Shown: piece by piece, positions 28,718 through 37,280 of the stretch
Position numbering within the stretch: the stretch's first letter is position 1
How the letters are laid out: each line of letters opens with the position of its first letter
Source: Mesorhizobium temperatum
GTDB lineage: Bacteria; Pseudomonadota; Alphaproteobacteria; Rhizobiales; Rhizobiaceae
DNA: 64,000 nt
Direction of reading: 5' to 3'
Assembly (NCBI RefSeq): GCF_002284575.1
Contig: NZ_NPKJ01000022.1
Coordinates: 95,132 to 159,131 of the forward strand
Notes under the pieces: model-generated
Told to the model about the DNA's origin: nothing
Databases searched by the model: none
Seen by the model: the letters and a program-made list of their open reading frames with translations, nothing else
Program-made: the position numbers and the translations under genes

Positions 28718-29740
28718 TCATCGTCCCGGTTGAGAAGGGCTTCCGACGCCTAGATTTGCCGCGAACTCTGCATGCAGTTCATCCTCATGTCCGAGATAGC
28801 GGGGCGAAAAGTGCATCGGCACGGCGTGTTCAACACCGGCGAGCCTGGCGATCGTGCCGGCTTCGGCTGCGGTGAGATGGCGCTTCGCGGCGGCCAGCTC
28901 GCGATCTTCTTCCAGGAAGCCCGCTTCGATAAACAGCTGGTTCGCGCCGTACGCAAGCGTAACGACACGCGCAAGATTTGCCTCGTTGAATGCGAGATCG
29001 GTCGCATAGACGATCTTCTGTCCGGGGCCGGTTCTCAGGGCTCCGGCACCGAGCAGCTCGCCGATCGAGATATGCCGATCCGCGGTTGGGGCGAGCGTCG
29101 TTCCCGGATCAGCTCCGCGCCGGACCGCACGCTTGGCTTCGCTCAACCACGGTCCGACAGGCAAACCCAATGCTTCCAGCTGCGGTTTTTGCACGTTGAC
29201 CCGGATCTTTTCCTGAAACCCGAATGCAAGGCATGGAACGCCGTGGTCGAGCATTGCTGCTTCGATACGGAAATCGGGATCGTCGAGCAGGGTATTTCCC
29301 TCGGCTGGGTTTGATGCCGTGTCCTGCCGAGTGAAGCCCGATCGCGCCCGAAAGAGGCGGGAATGACGAAATCCGGCCGGCGTCCAGTCGCAGGCGGCTA
29401 TCATGAAGTCGTGGGACTGTTCGTCGAGGAGATTCCATGTGTATGCGTTGAGCTTGGCTTGCACGGCCTCGGTCAGCCCAGGCGGGCCGAAGAAATGCAC
29501 TGTTTTATTCCTGTATAGAAATAACCGCAGCAGCCGATCGAAGCCGGCGAAATGGTCCATGTGCATATGTGATACGAATACGTGGCTGACGCGCAGGATT
29601 TCGCGCGGCGAAAGTGGCGACAGATCGCCAATGTCGAAGAGCATCGCCCGGTTGCCGAATCGGAAATCCAGAAGAAGCCCCGCATCCGAGAAGGGGTCGT
29701 TGACCAGACGCGGCTGAACCAGCAACGTCACCGAATCCAC
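28718..29740 (-). CDS. MBL-fold hydrolase, ribonuclease Z-like
   Basis: The 340-residue protein has the metallo-beta-lactamase motif HMHMDHF (residues about 54-60), a central Asp in YATDLAF and a late His in MHFSPRY. This layout matches the RNase Z/ElaC-like group. Whether it processes tRNA is not clear, since the main RNase Z is usually shorter. It may be a phosphodiesterase-like paralogue. Divergent from the DUF3182 gene. Confidence 0.85.
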   Translation of the reverse strand: MDSVTLLVQPRLVNDPFSDAGLLLDFRFGNRAMLFDIGDLSPLSPREILRVSHVFVSHMHMDHFAGFDRLLRLFLYRNKTVHFFGPPGLTEAVQAKLNAYTWNLLDEQSHDFMIAACDWTPAGFRHSRLFRARSGFTRQDTASNPAEGNTLLDDPDFRIEAAMLDHGVPCLAFGFQEKIRVNVQKPQLEALGLPVGPWLSEAKRAVRRGADPGTTLAPTADRHISIGELLGAGALRTGPGQKIVYATDLAFNEANLARVVTLAYGANQLFIEAGFLEEDRELAAAKRHLTAAEAGTIARLAGVEHAVPMHFSPRYLGHEDELHAEFAANLGVGSPSQPGR

Positions 29741-29996
29741 CCGATACTGTTTTCGAATTTCGCCACTAGGCGCTCACCTCAGACACGACCTGGACCTGAC
29801 GTCTACCCCCTCTAATTGCGCGCTCGGGGTAGCGGTTCCCGAGGTATATCGTTCGAGGGGACGCAGAAGACGGCGAGCCGGCCAAGCCAGGCTGAACGTT
29901 TCTGCCATCTTGCGCGTTCTCTTGGGTCGGAGCGAGTCGCGGGCCGAAACATCGGCAACCCGCGGCGATTGAGGTAGCAACCCAAGAACGAGCAAC

Positions 29997-31151
29997 ATGA
30001 CCGAGCACAGAGGCAGTCAGCCGAGCGAGGCAAAAGGGACCGTGATCGCATTCTCCGCGCCGGGCTGCGAGCCCCTCTACGCTCACGAACGGGAAGCCAT
30101 GGCTGCCGTTGCCCGCACGATTGCGAGCCTCAAGGGATTTGCCTTCCAGCAGGGTCTAGGCCACAGCAGCGGCAACGGCGGGGGCTTGTATTTCGTGCCG
30201 GACGACAGCTTGCTTGCCGCCGATGCGGCACGGCTGGGTATCAACGGGCCGCAAGACCTCTTCGGCGGCGTGGTGCCTTGGCGCTTCGCAATGACCAAGG
30301 CCATAACCCATGAACTGGTCGACGGCTTGGCCGAGCGACCGAAAGAATGGTCTACCGGCTTCGGGAGAACTGTCAGCGCGGCAGTATTGCCTGGCTACAC
30401 CGTGTTTTCGCGGCACGATGCGCTGCGAGCAGCGGAACGTCTGCTGAGGCTCGGGGTTGCCAGACTTAAGCCACCGCTTTCCTCGCGAGGCCAAGACCAG
30501 CACATCGTTCGGACGGTCGCTGACGTCGAGAGACTGCTCGAGCGATACCGCTCCTCCGACCTGGATGAGTGCGGTCTTGTGCTCGAAGCGGACCTTCGTG
30601 ATATTGTCACGCTGAGCGTTGGCAGAACGGAAATCGATGAAATCATGGTCGCCTACTACGGCACTCAAAGGACGACGATCGATAATGCGGGACAATCCGT
30701 TTATGGCGGATCCGATCTCATCGTCGTGCGCGGCGGGTGGGAAGCTCTCGAAGACCTTCAGCTTCCTCGCGCACTGACTTTGGCAACGGTGCAGGCGAGG
30801 GCCTATGACGCGGCGATGGCTGAGTATCCTGGATTTTTCGCCTCGCGGCGCAACTACGATATCGGCCAGGGCGTCGATTCGTCGGGCATCTGGCGATCCG
30901 GTGTGCTCGAAGCCAGCTGGCGCATTGGCGGCAGCAGTACTGCCGAGCTTGCAGCAATAACCATCATGAAGCAGGACCCGGACATCCAACTCGTCCGGGC
31001 GTCCGCAGTTAAGCGGTTCGGCAATAGCAGCCGGCTACCAGTGAATGCGGACGTTCACTTTCAAGGAGAAGACCCCGACGAGGGTCCGATTACGCGCTAT
31101 ACCGTCGTCACGCATGTGACCCGGGAGCCGCCAAAGAAAGCGGCCGATTAA
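29997..31151 (+). CDS. DUF3182 family protein (ATP-grasp-like)
   Basis: The 384-residue protein matches the DUF3182 family as I recall it: an EREAMAAVARTIASLKG start, LYFVPDDSL, DLFGGVVPW and AMTKAITHELVD in the first third, then LKPPLSSRGQ and LVLEADLRDIVTLSVG. The family is thought to have an ATP-grasp-like fold; function unknown. It has no signal peptide. It is a soluble single gene with its own 250-bp upstream region, shared with the divergent MBL hydrolase gene. Confidence 0.75.
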   Translation: MTEHRGSQPSEAKGTVIAFSAPGCEPLYAHEREAMAAVARTIASLKGFAFQQGLGHSSGNGGGLYFVPDDSLLAADAARLGINGPQDLFGGVVPWRFAMTKAITHELVDGLAERPKEWSTGFGRTVSAAVLPGYTVFSRHDALRAAERLLRLGVARLKPPLSSRGQDQHIVRTVADVERLLERYRSSDLDECGLVLEADLRDIVTLSVGRTEIDEIMVAYYGTQRTTIDNAGQSVYGGSDLIVVRGGWEALEDLQLPRALTLATVQARAYDAAMAEYPGFFASRRNYDIGQGVDSSGIWRSGVLEASWRIGGSSTAELAAITIMKQDPDIQLVRASAVKRFGNSSRLPVNADVHFQGEDPDEGPITRYTVVTHVTREPPKKAAD

Positions 31152-31277
31152 CATCTTGGGTTGGTGTCGTCTGCACTGTCGGATTTGCCCCACACTGTCG
31201 ATAGTCGCTGTAGAACCCTGTGCCATCTGCGCCGGCTCATGAGCGTCAAATTTAGATCGCAAAACGCTTAGGACCGG

Positions 31278-31302
31278 GGAACATCCGTGGGCGGCTTGAG
31301 TT
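31278..31302 (+). promoter_or_regulatory. EcfG-type promoter candidate (near match)
   Basis: GGAAC, 16 bases, AGTT. One base differs from CGTT. It lies 41 bp before the ribosome binding site of the SpoIIAA-like gene. Confidence 0.4.
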
Positions 31303-31342
31303 GTTCGGCATAACCCTGAAAGCCGATCCGAAGGAGGAAAAA

Positions 31343-31700
31343 GTGATCGAGGTTATTTCTGCTCCCTGAGAATGTCGCCGCATTTCGCGTTGCCGGTACC
31401 GTGACCGCGGAGGACTACGATAAAGTCATCCCGGCCATCGAAGAGAAACTGGGCGAACATGATGAGATCGGCATCCTAGCCGACCTTACGGATTTGGAGG
31501 ACATGACGGGCGACGCCTTGCGCCGCGATCTGCAGTACGGCTTGAGCAAACTTGGCGAATTCCACCGCTTCCAGCGTGCCGCGGTGGTGACCGAAAAACA
31601 GTGGATCAAGGCAGCTACGGAGATGACGGGCGCGCTTTTCTTCCCGCAGATCGAGGCGCGGGTGTTCCCGGCGGGCGAAAAGACCCAGGCGTTGGAGTGA
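31343..31700 (+). pseudogene. SpoIIAA-like (STAS) protein with early frameshift
   Basis: AAGGAGG at 31331 precedes GTG 31343, which reads VIEVIS and then hits a stop at 31367. From 31362 a second frame continues as LPENVAAFRVAGTVTAEDYDKV and runs to 31700, giving the rest of a SpoIIAA-like/DUF3478 protein. The two parts join into one normal N terminus if two bases are restored (or one removed) near 31361. Either the gene is broken or the assembly has an indel. A shorter product from GTG 31401 is possible but would lack the first strand of the domain. Confidence 0.7.
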
Positions 31701-31760
31701 GTAGCCGGTGTCCAATAGCAGCATCCATCTGATCATCTTCAGACCATTTAGGGAGTGGCC

Positions 31761-31982
31761 ATGCCAACCATCTACAGCAAGCGACAGGATTCGGAGGGCT
31801 TGTGGGAAGTCTATGACCGCGAGAGCGAGGAAGCCGTCATAGTCGACGGTTTGCCACTTTGCGGCCTGGATGAAATCGAAGCCGACGAAGCCATTAGAAA
31901 ACTCAAGCGGGGTGAGTTGACATCCGACAACATTCCCCCGACGGCCCAGTCTGGCTGGCCTCCAACCAAAAACGGCGTATAG
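31761..31982 (+). CDS. Small protein (73 residues), EGLWEVYD family
   Basis: ATG 31761 follows GGGAG. The protein is acidic and has the segment EGLWEVYDRESEEAVIVDGLPL, which resembles the product at 36724-36912 (EGLWEVYDIDDDKVVFADGVAL). No known function. Confidence 0.6.
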   Translation: MPTIYSKRQDSEGLWEVYDRESEEAVIVDGLPLCGLDEIEADEAIRKLKRGELTSDNIPPTAQSGWPPTKNGV

Positions 31983-32035
31983 TGAGTTTGAGCTGTCTTG
32001 CCCCTCCGTCTTCGAACAGAGAGCGGACCGATTCA

Positions 32036-32197
32036 GTGTTGCAAAACCGCGAACCGCGTAAGCTGTTGTCCAGAACCGCACTGGCAGCAATTGCAATTAT
32101 CTGCGCGCTAATTCTTGCCGCGTTTTTCATCGGCTTTGAATATTCGGCCCCTGACGAAGGCGCGCTCGTTATTCCCGGATCGCAACGATCGCCGTGA
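32036..32197 (+). CDS. Possible small membrane protein
   Basis: From GTG 32036 a 53-residue product has one transmembrane helix (AALAAIAIICALILAAFFIGF-like, about residues 15-34). A longer form from GTG 31982 would overlap the stop of the preceding gene. No family recognised and no strong ribosome binding site. Confidence 0.35.
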   Translation: MLQNREPRKLLSRTALAAIAIICALILAAFFIGFEYSAPDEGALVIPGSQRSP

Positions 32198-32291
32198 TGC
32201 CCTGTCGCCCTACATTTCTGACCGAGCTCGTCAGACCAGCGCGAGCGCGGTTGCAGGGGCCACATTTCCAGTGCATTTCTCGCCATCGTCC

Positions 32292-32490
32292 ATGATCAAA
32301 CAATATCTCAACCACCAGTTGGAGTGCCCTGAGGATTCCGGCCGACGCCGGCCCTGACGACCGGATCTTTTGCGACGACTGCGGCGAGTTCCTGGGTACA
32401 TGGGACGATCTGCTTACCGATTTTGAGAGGCAGGGCGGACAGGATGGAGTATTCCGTCTCGACAAGGGCCGTATCAGGCGGATCGATTGA
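32292..32490 (+). pseudogene. Frameshifted small zinc-ribbon protein
   Basis: ATG 32292 reads to LECPED and then, in that frame, stops at 32355. In the next frame, from 32335, a coherent sequence follows: IPADAGPDDRIFCDDCGEFLGTWDDL, ending at 32490. The second zinc knuckle (CDDC) is intact; the first (CP.C) is lost at the junction. This looks like one small zinc-ribbon gene with a deletion that shifts the frame. Confidence 0.55.
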
Positions 32491-32644
32491 GCCGATTGCG
32501 CCCGGGCCGACCGGGGCGCGGGAGCGGGCCACCCCGTGAGATATCGACCATCGCTTGCGCATCCGCTCACCAGCGTAACCCTTTGCAGCACCTGACCATT
32601 CGACCCCGAAGCGTCGGAAAATTTCCAGCGGCTCGAATCGTCAG

Positions 32645-32670
32645 GGAACTTGTTGCCGACCGGCGGGGTT
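32645..32670 (+). promoter_or_regulatory. EcfG-type promoter candidate
   Basis: GGAAC, 17 bases, GGTT, 54 bp before the YciF-like gene. One base differs from CGTT. YciF/DUF892 genes are frequent members of the alphaproteobacterial general stress regulon, which supports the call. Confidence 0.5.
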
Positions 32671-32724
32671 ATCGGACGCCTTCATAGTTAGGGAGGCTAG
32701 CTCCAACCCCAGCGGGAGACGACC

Positions 32725-33252
32725 ATGGCAACTGCGAAGAAATCCGCGAAAGCGACAACCAAGGGTCTTGAGGACCTGTTCCTCGACGGACTCAAAGACC
32801 TTTACTACGCCGAAAAGAAGATACTGAGGGCGCTGCCGAAAATGGCGAAAGGTGCGGAGTCGGAAAAAGTGACTGCTGCATTTGAAAAACACCGTGTGGA
32901 AACGGAAGCCCACGTCGATCGTCTCGAGGAGGTGTTCGAGAAATTCGGCAAGGCAGCACGCGGCAAGACCTGTCCGGCAATCGACGGCATCATCGAAGAA
33001 GGCTCTGAGATCCTCGAAGATTATGAGGGCGCTCCTGCGCTCGATGCCGGACTGGTCGCAGCGGCGCAAGCCGTCGAGCATTACGAGATCGCCCGGTATG
33101 GCACTCTTATCGCCTGGGCAGAACAGATGGGAAAGGCCGATGTTGCCGCCCTTCTCAAAGCGACGCTCAAGGAAGAGGTCGCGACGGATGAAGCGCTGAC
33201 GGGTCTTGGCGAGGGTGGTGTCAACCAACGTGCTCTTCAAGCGGCCGCGTAA
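32725..33252 (+). CDS. Ferritin-like YciE/YciF (DUF892) stress protein
   Basis: The 175-residue protein has a Lys/Ala-rich start and then the DUF892 four-helix pattern: LEDLFLDGLKDLYYAEKKIL, EKHRVETEAHVDRLEEVFE, and EHYEIARYGTL with Glu and His residues placed for a di-metal site. The family is induced by osmotic and general stress in enteric and alphaproteobacteria. GGGAG lies upstream of the ATG. Confidence 0.9.
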   Translation: MATAKKSAKATTKGLEDLFLDGLKDLYYAEKKILRALPKMAKGAESEKVTAAFEKHRVETEAHVDRLEEVFEKFGKAARGKTCPAIDGIIEEGSEILEDYEGAPALDAGLVAAAQAVEHYEIARYGTLIAWAEQMGKADVAALLKATLKEEVATDEALTGLGEGGVNQRALQAAA

Positions 33253-33365
33253 TTTCTTAGGCCACCGGCTTGCGGAGCCCCGGCAAGGGATCGCCAGCGG
33301 CTCCGCTCCGAAGATGCAGGGTATCGGGCTTGCCATCCGAGATTCTTGAACCGGCCTGACTGACC

Positions 33366-33396
33366 GGCAGTTGCAGGGAATTCGCCTGCAACTGCC
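33366..33396 (+). terminator. Perfect 12-bp hairpin after YciF-like gene
   Basis: GGCAGTTGCAGG and CCTGCAACTGCC pair perfectly around a 7-base loop, 113 bp after the stop. A smaller inverted repeat (AGCTAA/TTAGCT) follows at about 33399. There is no T-run, so it may be a factor-dependent terminator or only a stable RNA end. Confidence 0.45.
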
Positions 33397-33471
33397 AAGC
33401 TAAGTTAGCTGACAATTCAAGGACACCAATGGGTTCAAGGGCACTGCGCAGATATTAGGTGAAAGAGCAGG

Positions 33472-33783
33472 ATGATGGATCCCGTGTTGTGGATAGCTTC
33501 CCTAGGGACAGTCATCTTGATGCAGGCTCCGCCCGGCCCCGACGTTCCTTCCGAAATTCGTTGACCGGCTCGAGGATCGGTGACCCTGCAATTGCTGTTG
33601 CTGGGCGGCACGCAAAAAATCACCGGCGTATCGGTGCTAGGCGCATACGCGCTCGCGTCCGGTGCGGTTGGCGAGTGGATCCTGAAGCAACCAAAGATAC
33701 GGCTCTGGCAGCAGCGCATCGCCGGCTGTCTCATCATTGGCCTGGGCATTCGCATGGCCGTGAGTGGCGGAGCGACCCGTTAA
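33472..33783 (+). pseudogene. LysE/RhtB-family exporter with large internal deletion
   Basis: The first 30 codons (ATG 33472 or 33475) read as a LysE-type N terminus (MDPVLWIASLGTVILMQAPPGPDV) and stop at 33562. In the same frame after the stop, 33580-33783 reads as a LysE-type C terminus (GEWILKQPKIRLWQQRIAGCLIIGLGIRMA). About 100 residues between are missing compared with a normal 200-residue exporter. The gene cannot be functional. Confidence 0.7.
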
Positions 33784-33867
33784 GATAGCCCACCCCACGC
33801 GGCTATCCATTCGCTCCTGCCTCACAGTCGCTAATCAAAAGGCGGGCCGTTGCCCGCCTTCCATGGT

Positions 33868-34176
33868 TCAGTTACTCCCGCCGCCGAGCTTTTTGACACT
33901 GCTGCAGAATTCAGGGTGGGTGTTGGCGGCGTTGGCGTTTGCCGCCTCCTCATCGCAGACTTTTGTCATTGCCATGCGGTCCTCGTCCGTCAGCGCTTTC
34001 CAAGCTGCCGTGAACTCGTCGTCGGACCGCAGGGTCGTCATGCTAGCGTCTGTGTAGAACGGCTCCATCTTTGCGGGGTCATCCAAGGCAGACGTGCCTT
34101 TTTCGCCTGCCGCGAGAGAAACGCCGCTTACCATAGAAAGCGCCATCGCGCCCAAACAGATCATCTTGTAGTTCAT
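33868..34176 (-). CDS. Small exported protein under a perfect EcfG-type promoter
   Basis: From ATG 34176 (AAGGAT upstream) the product has 102 residues. A clear signal peptide (MNYKMICLGAMALSMVSG..., cut near SLAAG) is followed by a small acidic domain with two cysteines (KVCDEE and PEFCSS) that could form a disulfide in the periplasm. No family recognised. Its promoter is a perfect match to the EcfG consensus. Confidence 0.8.
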   Translation of the reverse strand: MNYKMICLGAMALSMVSGVSLAAGEKGTSALDDPAKMEPFYTDASMTTLRSDDEFTAAWKALTDEDRMAMTKVCDEEAANANAANTHPEFCSSVKKLGGGSN

Positions 34177-34227
34177 GACAAGATCCTTCCGTTGTTTACT
34201 GGTCGCTAATGCAACGACCTGCTGGCA

Positions 34228-34252
34228 AACGGCGTGTTTCAGAAAAGGTTCC
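34228..34252 (-). promoter_or_regulatory. EcfG-type general stress promoter (perfect match)
   Basis: On the minus strand: GGAAC (34252-34248), 16 bases, CGTT (34231-34228). It lies 51 bp upstream of the ATG at 34176. Confidence 0.7.
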
Positions 34253-34445
34253 TTTCTCACTTGCTGGCACGGCACTTGACCGGTGCTTTCTACAACCCGG
34301 ATGGCCATCGCCAAGAGCGCGCTTACCTCTATCCTGAGCTGGGGCAAAATCTGCTAGCGTTCCTTAATGGCTCATCACCAGCTACCATTGGCGTCGATCG
34401 AGCCGACGCCATGCCGCGCTCTTCGGTCGGCGAGGAAAGCGTAAG

Positions 34446-34570
34446 ATGAAGCAGAGCGGTGTTGTCTTGCAAGACGATGGCGGGCGGGCGACGCCAGTTC
34501 TCGGCTTCAATGTCCATATATGGCGGATCGCCCTCGATGCTCCAATTTCACAATTGGACCTGGCGGCGCT
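34446..34570 (+). pseudogene. Possible 5' fragment of a phosphopantetheinyl transferase gene
   Basis: The frame from ATG 34446 contains VHIWRIALDAPISQLDLAAL, which resembles the N-terminal VHVWR.xLD region of Sfp-type phosphopantetheinyl transferases. The likeness ends at about 34570, where the ABC ATPase remnant begins in another frame. This is a weak call from a short match. Confidence 0.25.
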
Positions 34571-34594
34571 TAGCCGTCGCAGCGCCGCCTCGCC

Positions 34595-35216
34595 ACGCTG
34601 GAGGTCCGCAGCGCCAGCAAAGTCTATGAGAGCGGCGCCGTCAGCGGCATCGTCGGCCCCAGCGGCTCGGGCAAGACGACACTGCTGATGATCGCCGGTC
34701 TGCTGGAGGCTCCGACTACGGGAGAGGTTCTGTTCGACGGCAAGGTAATTTCGCGTCCCGGTGCTAAGCTCAACGAGCTGCGGACCTTCAGGCGGACCCA
34801 TCTTGGCTTTGTATTCCAGAAGGGCGAATTTGATCCCTTTCCTCACGGTCGCCGAGAACGTCGCCATCGCCTTGCAGGTCAACGATGTCGGCCGACAGCA
34901 GGCGCAGTTGCGAGCCGCGAGGCTGCTCGATGCGTTGGGCATGGGACATCGCGGCTCCAACTATCCGTCCCAGCTTTCCGGCGGCGAGCAGCAGCGCGTT
35001 TCGATCGCGAGGGCCCTGGCCAACGATCCCACCGTCATTCTGGCCGACGAACCCACCGCTGCGCTGGATGGCACGCGGGCGGAGATGGTGATGAAGGTCT
35101 TCAGGCATCTGGCGGACAGTCGCAATGTCGCGATCTGCGTTGTGACCCACGATACGCGCTGGATGACCTACTTCGATTCGACGCTCGAACTCGAAGACGG
35201 CCGAGCACGGGGATAG
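34595..35216 (+). pseudogene. ABC transporter ATPase (LolD/DevA type), degenerate
   Basis: The frame from 34595 carries LEVRSASKVYESGAV, jumps to SGIVGPSGSGKTTLL (Walker A; about 20 residues normally in between are missing), and runs to GFVFQK. There an extra G in the run at 34822-34824 shifts the frame. The next frame continues as ANLIPFLTVAENVAIAL, with signature [15 protein letters not shown] and Walker [13 protein letters not shown], to 35216. No start codon fits the 5' end. No permease gene is next to it. Confidence 0.8.
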
Positions 35217-35440
35217 ACACCCGTCGCTGCAAATGACCGATAGCCCACAGACACCGCCATTTGGCGCTTGCGGCATTCTCGACCAAGCGCTCAAACCACG
35301 TCGTTACCGCCGTTTGCCGCATCTACAGGCCAGAAATCGCGTAGACCAGTCTGCGTTCCGGTGATGTGGATCTCGGATCTATCGGGTAGGCGGCGGCAAC
35401 TCGCTGAACCGTGCGGAAGGCGTATCAGTGCCGGATGAAT

Positions 35441-35465
35441 GGAACATCTGCCGATAATTGCCGTT
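35441..35465 (+). promoter_or_regulatory. EcfG-type general stress promoter (perfect match)
   Basis: GGAAC at 35441-35445, 16 bases, CGTT at 35462-35465, 30 bp before the ATG of the next gene. Confidence 0.7.
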
Positions 35466-35494
35466 GATATGCTCATCAGGCGAAAGGGCTGCAC

Positions 35495-35992
35495 ATGTCA
35501 AAACTTCAGGCAGCAACTTCAGAGGATTTGCAACGGCTCAAGCTCGAGGCGTCGGCTTACTTTGGCCCGAAAATGCTCAATGAAGCACTATTGCGCCTTT
35601 GCCAGGCTTGCGGAGCCGACAGCCTTGACCGGTTCGAGAAAACCATGATCGATCAGATCGAGGCAATGCATGATGATGATAGAGCCAACTTCGAAACACT
35701 GAAAGAATTTGCCATCGAACAGCTTTACGCCTGCGTTCGAGAGGTCAAGTCTTCACCGAAGATGAAACAGCCGCTGGAGGAAACAGAAAGCCGAAGGACA
35801 CCTGGTCGGTCGGAAGAGCCAAAAACCTTGGAAGACCAGTTGCAGGCCGGGCTTGAGGATTCTTTCCCCGCGAGCGACCCGCCTGCCGTAGTATCCACAG
35901 CAATCTCCGGCGGGTCGAAAAAGCTGGTCGGGACTGACGAAGTCCTCAAAAAGCAGCGAGAGCAGGCGGCTAAGGATAACGGCCGGTCATAG
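35495..35992 (+). CDS. Hypothetical stress-type protein with C-terminal SFPASDPPA motif
   Basis: The 165-residue soluble protein has an N-terminal helical part and a polar C-terminal tail containing LEDSFPASDPPAVVSTAISGG, a short motif I recognise from many uncharacterised Rhizobiales proteins. GAAAGG precedes the ATG, and a perfect EcfG-type promoter lies 30 bp upstream. Function unknown; general stress control is inferred from the promoter. Confidence 0.75.
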   Translation: MSKLQAATSEDLQRLKLEASAYFGPKMLNEALLRLCQACGADSLDRFEKTMIDQIEAMHDDDRANFETLKEFAIEQLYACVREVKSSPKMKQPLEETESRRTPGRSEEPKTLEDQLQAGLEDSFPASDPPAVVSTAISGGSKKLVGTDEVLKKQREQAAKDNGRS

Positions 35993-36206
35993 ACGGCCCG
36001 GTCCGAGCGAAGGGATGCTTCCGCTCGCTTGGTTTGCCGCAGGGCTGGCCATCATGCGAACAGACCCAAAGCTTGACGGCCGCCTCTCGCGCCCACAGCC
36101 GCAACTTCCGGAACGCCGGGAACCAATCGCTGCATCGGCTTTGCTGGTGATGTCGGACTTACGTTGGCTGCTGATCCCTGGCTGCCAGCAGCGGCCTCGT
36201 CGCCCG

Positions 36207-36467
36207 TCACTGAAATACTCCTGCGGGTATAAGCCATTTCTGACATTTGCGTATGGGAACCACGCCGTGCTCAGGCTCCAGGGATGATAACCGGCCGATC
36301 CAATAGCTCCTCACCGATGCATCTTGATTGGCTCTCGCTGCGAGCCACTCCGCCCGCTCCCGCGTCAAGCCGATAAGGCAAGTGCCAGCGAAGTCCGCAG
36401 GCACATCCACGGTGGTATCGAACACGGCCCATGTGTTGGTCGGTTCCTGAACGGGCAAAAACCTCAT
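36207..36467 (-). CDS. Small hypothetical protein (86 residues)
   Basis: ATG 36467 follows AGGTG. The product reads coherently (TWAVFDTTVDVPADFAGT, LIGLTRERAEWLAARANQ) and has no signal or membrane segment. A GGAAC box stands upstream at about 36525 on the minus strand, but its spacing to the nearest GTT is 15-16 with a poor -10, so I do not call a promoter. Confidence 0.5.
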   Translation of the reverse strand: MRFLPVQEPTNTWAVFDTTVDVPADFAGTCLIGLTRERAEWLAARANQDASVRSYWIGRLSSLEPEHGVVPIRKCQKWLIPAGVFQ

Positions 36468-36723
36468 AACAGCACCTGCTAATATATAGCACGAACTTAC
36501 GGACGGAGCACTGTTCCGGCATCAACCAAACAAGGAGAATTTTCGTGTCGACACATTGCGGCGCGCTGAGCATCGCGAAGTGTCGCCGAAATAGGGTGGC
36601 AGATCTCGACGAGCGAACGCATCCAGGAGCCCGCCAAGCGGCGGCGCTTTTGCGTGTCAGCTGTCCGCCTTCAGTGCTCCATCTCGCGGACAGTGTGGCC
36701 TCAGCGTATCCCTCAAGGAACCG

Positions 36724-36912
36724 TCAACCGGCCTTGGGAGCGCTGCTCGGAACGAGGAATCCACCCTTTAGCAACTCCAGGGCATCGAGCGCCTCGTCAT
36801 CCAGCAAATTTGTCAGAGCCACCCCGTCTGCGAAGACAACCTTGTCGTCGTCTATGTCATAGACCTCCCAAAGCCCTTCCTTGATCCGTCGAATGGCGTG
36901 CCGATGCTCCAT
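36724..36912 (-). CDS. Small protein (62 residues), EGLWEVYD family
   Basis: The 62-residue product resembles the one at 31761-31982: EGLWEVYD, then VxDGxxL, then a short acidic helix. Such paired small paralogues may be bona fide genes of unknown function. The ribosome binding site is weak. Confidence 0.45.
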   Translation of the reverse strand: MEHRHAIRRIKEGLWEVYDIDDDKVVFADGVALTNLLDDEALDALELLKGGFLVPSSAPKAG

Positions 36913-37280
36913 AAGCAGACGCTAATTGAGTCGCGGAAATGGTGGGTAGAGAAAATCAGGGGTAGACCGACATTAGTAGGGGAAAACCTCAGGCGCCTGA
37001 CGCGTGATGCGTGTGCGCAAGTCAAGGGTATGCCGGCCGCGCGTGGCCCGAGGGGACCATATCGACCACGGGTCCAAATAGCCAGGTTGAGAAACCGTTC
37101 GACATCATTGCGGACACTCGGCCTCTGATGTAATTTATGGTTTGATCAAGTGAGGAATATACCGCTGTCGCGACGGCTTTTCTCTCTTTTCTGTCTCGGC
37201 AGATAGCATGCTCTCTAACGGACCTTGATACCGCAGCTGTGTTCTTGTGGTCGCTAGGTAACAGGGTTAAGGGATTTGCC
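36913..37280. other. 368-bp region upstream of caspase-like gene
   Basis: No gene supported. It has a short palindrome (GTCGCGAC, about 37167) and AT-richer stretches that may hold the promoter. The region marks the change from the small-gene area to the T6SS-linked area. Confidence 0.4.

Noticed and set aside
36468..36530. EcfG-type promoter before the 86-residue gene (minus)
   Set aside because: GGAAC is present but the -10 part is AGTT at 15-base spacing; below my threshold.
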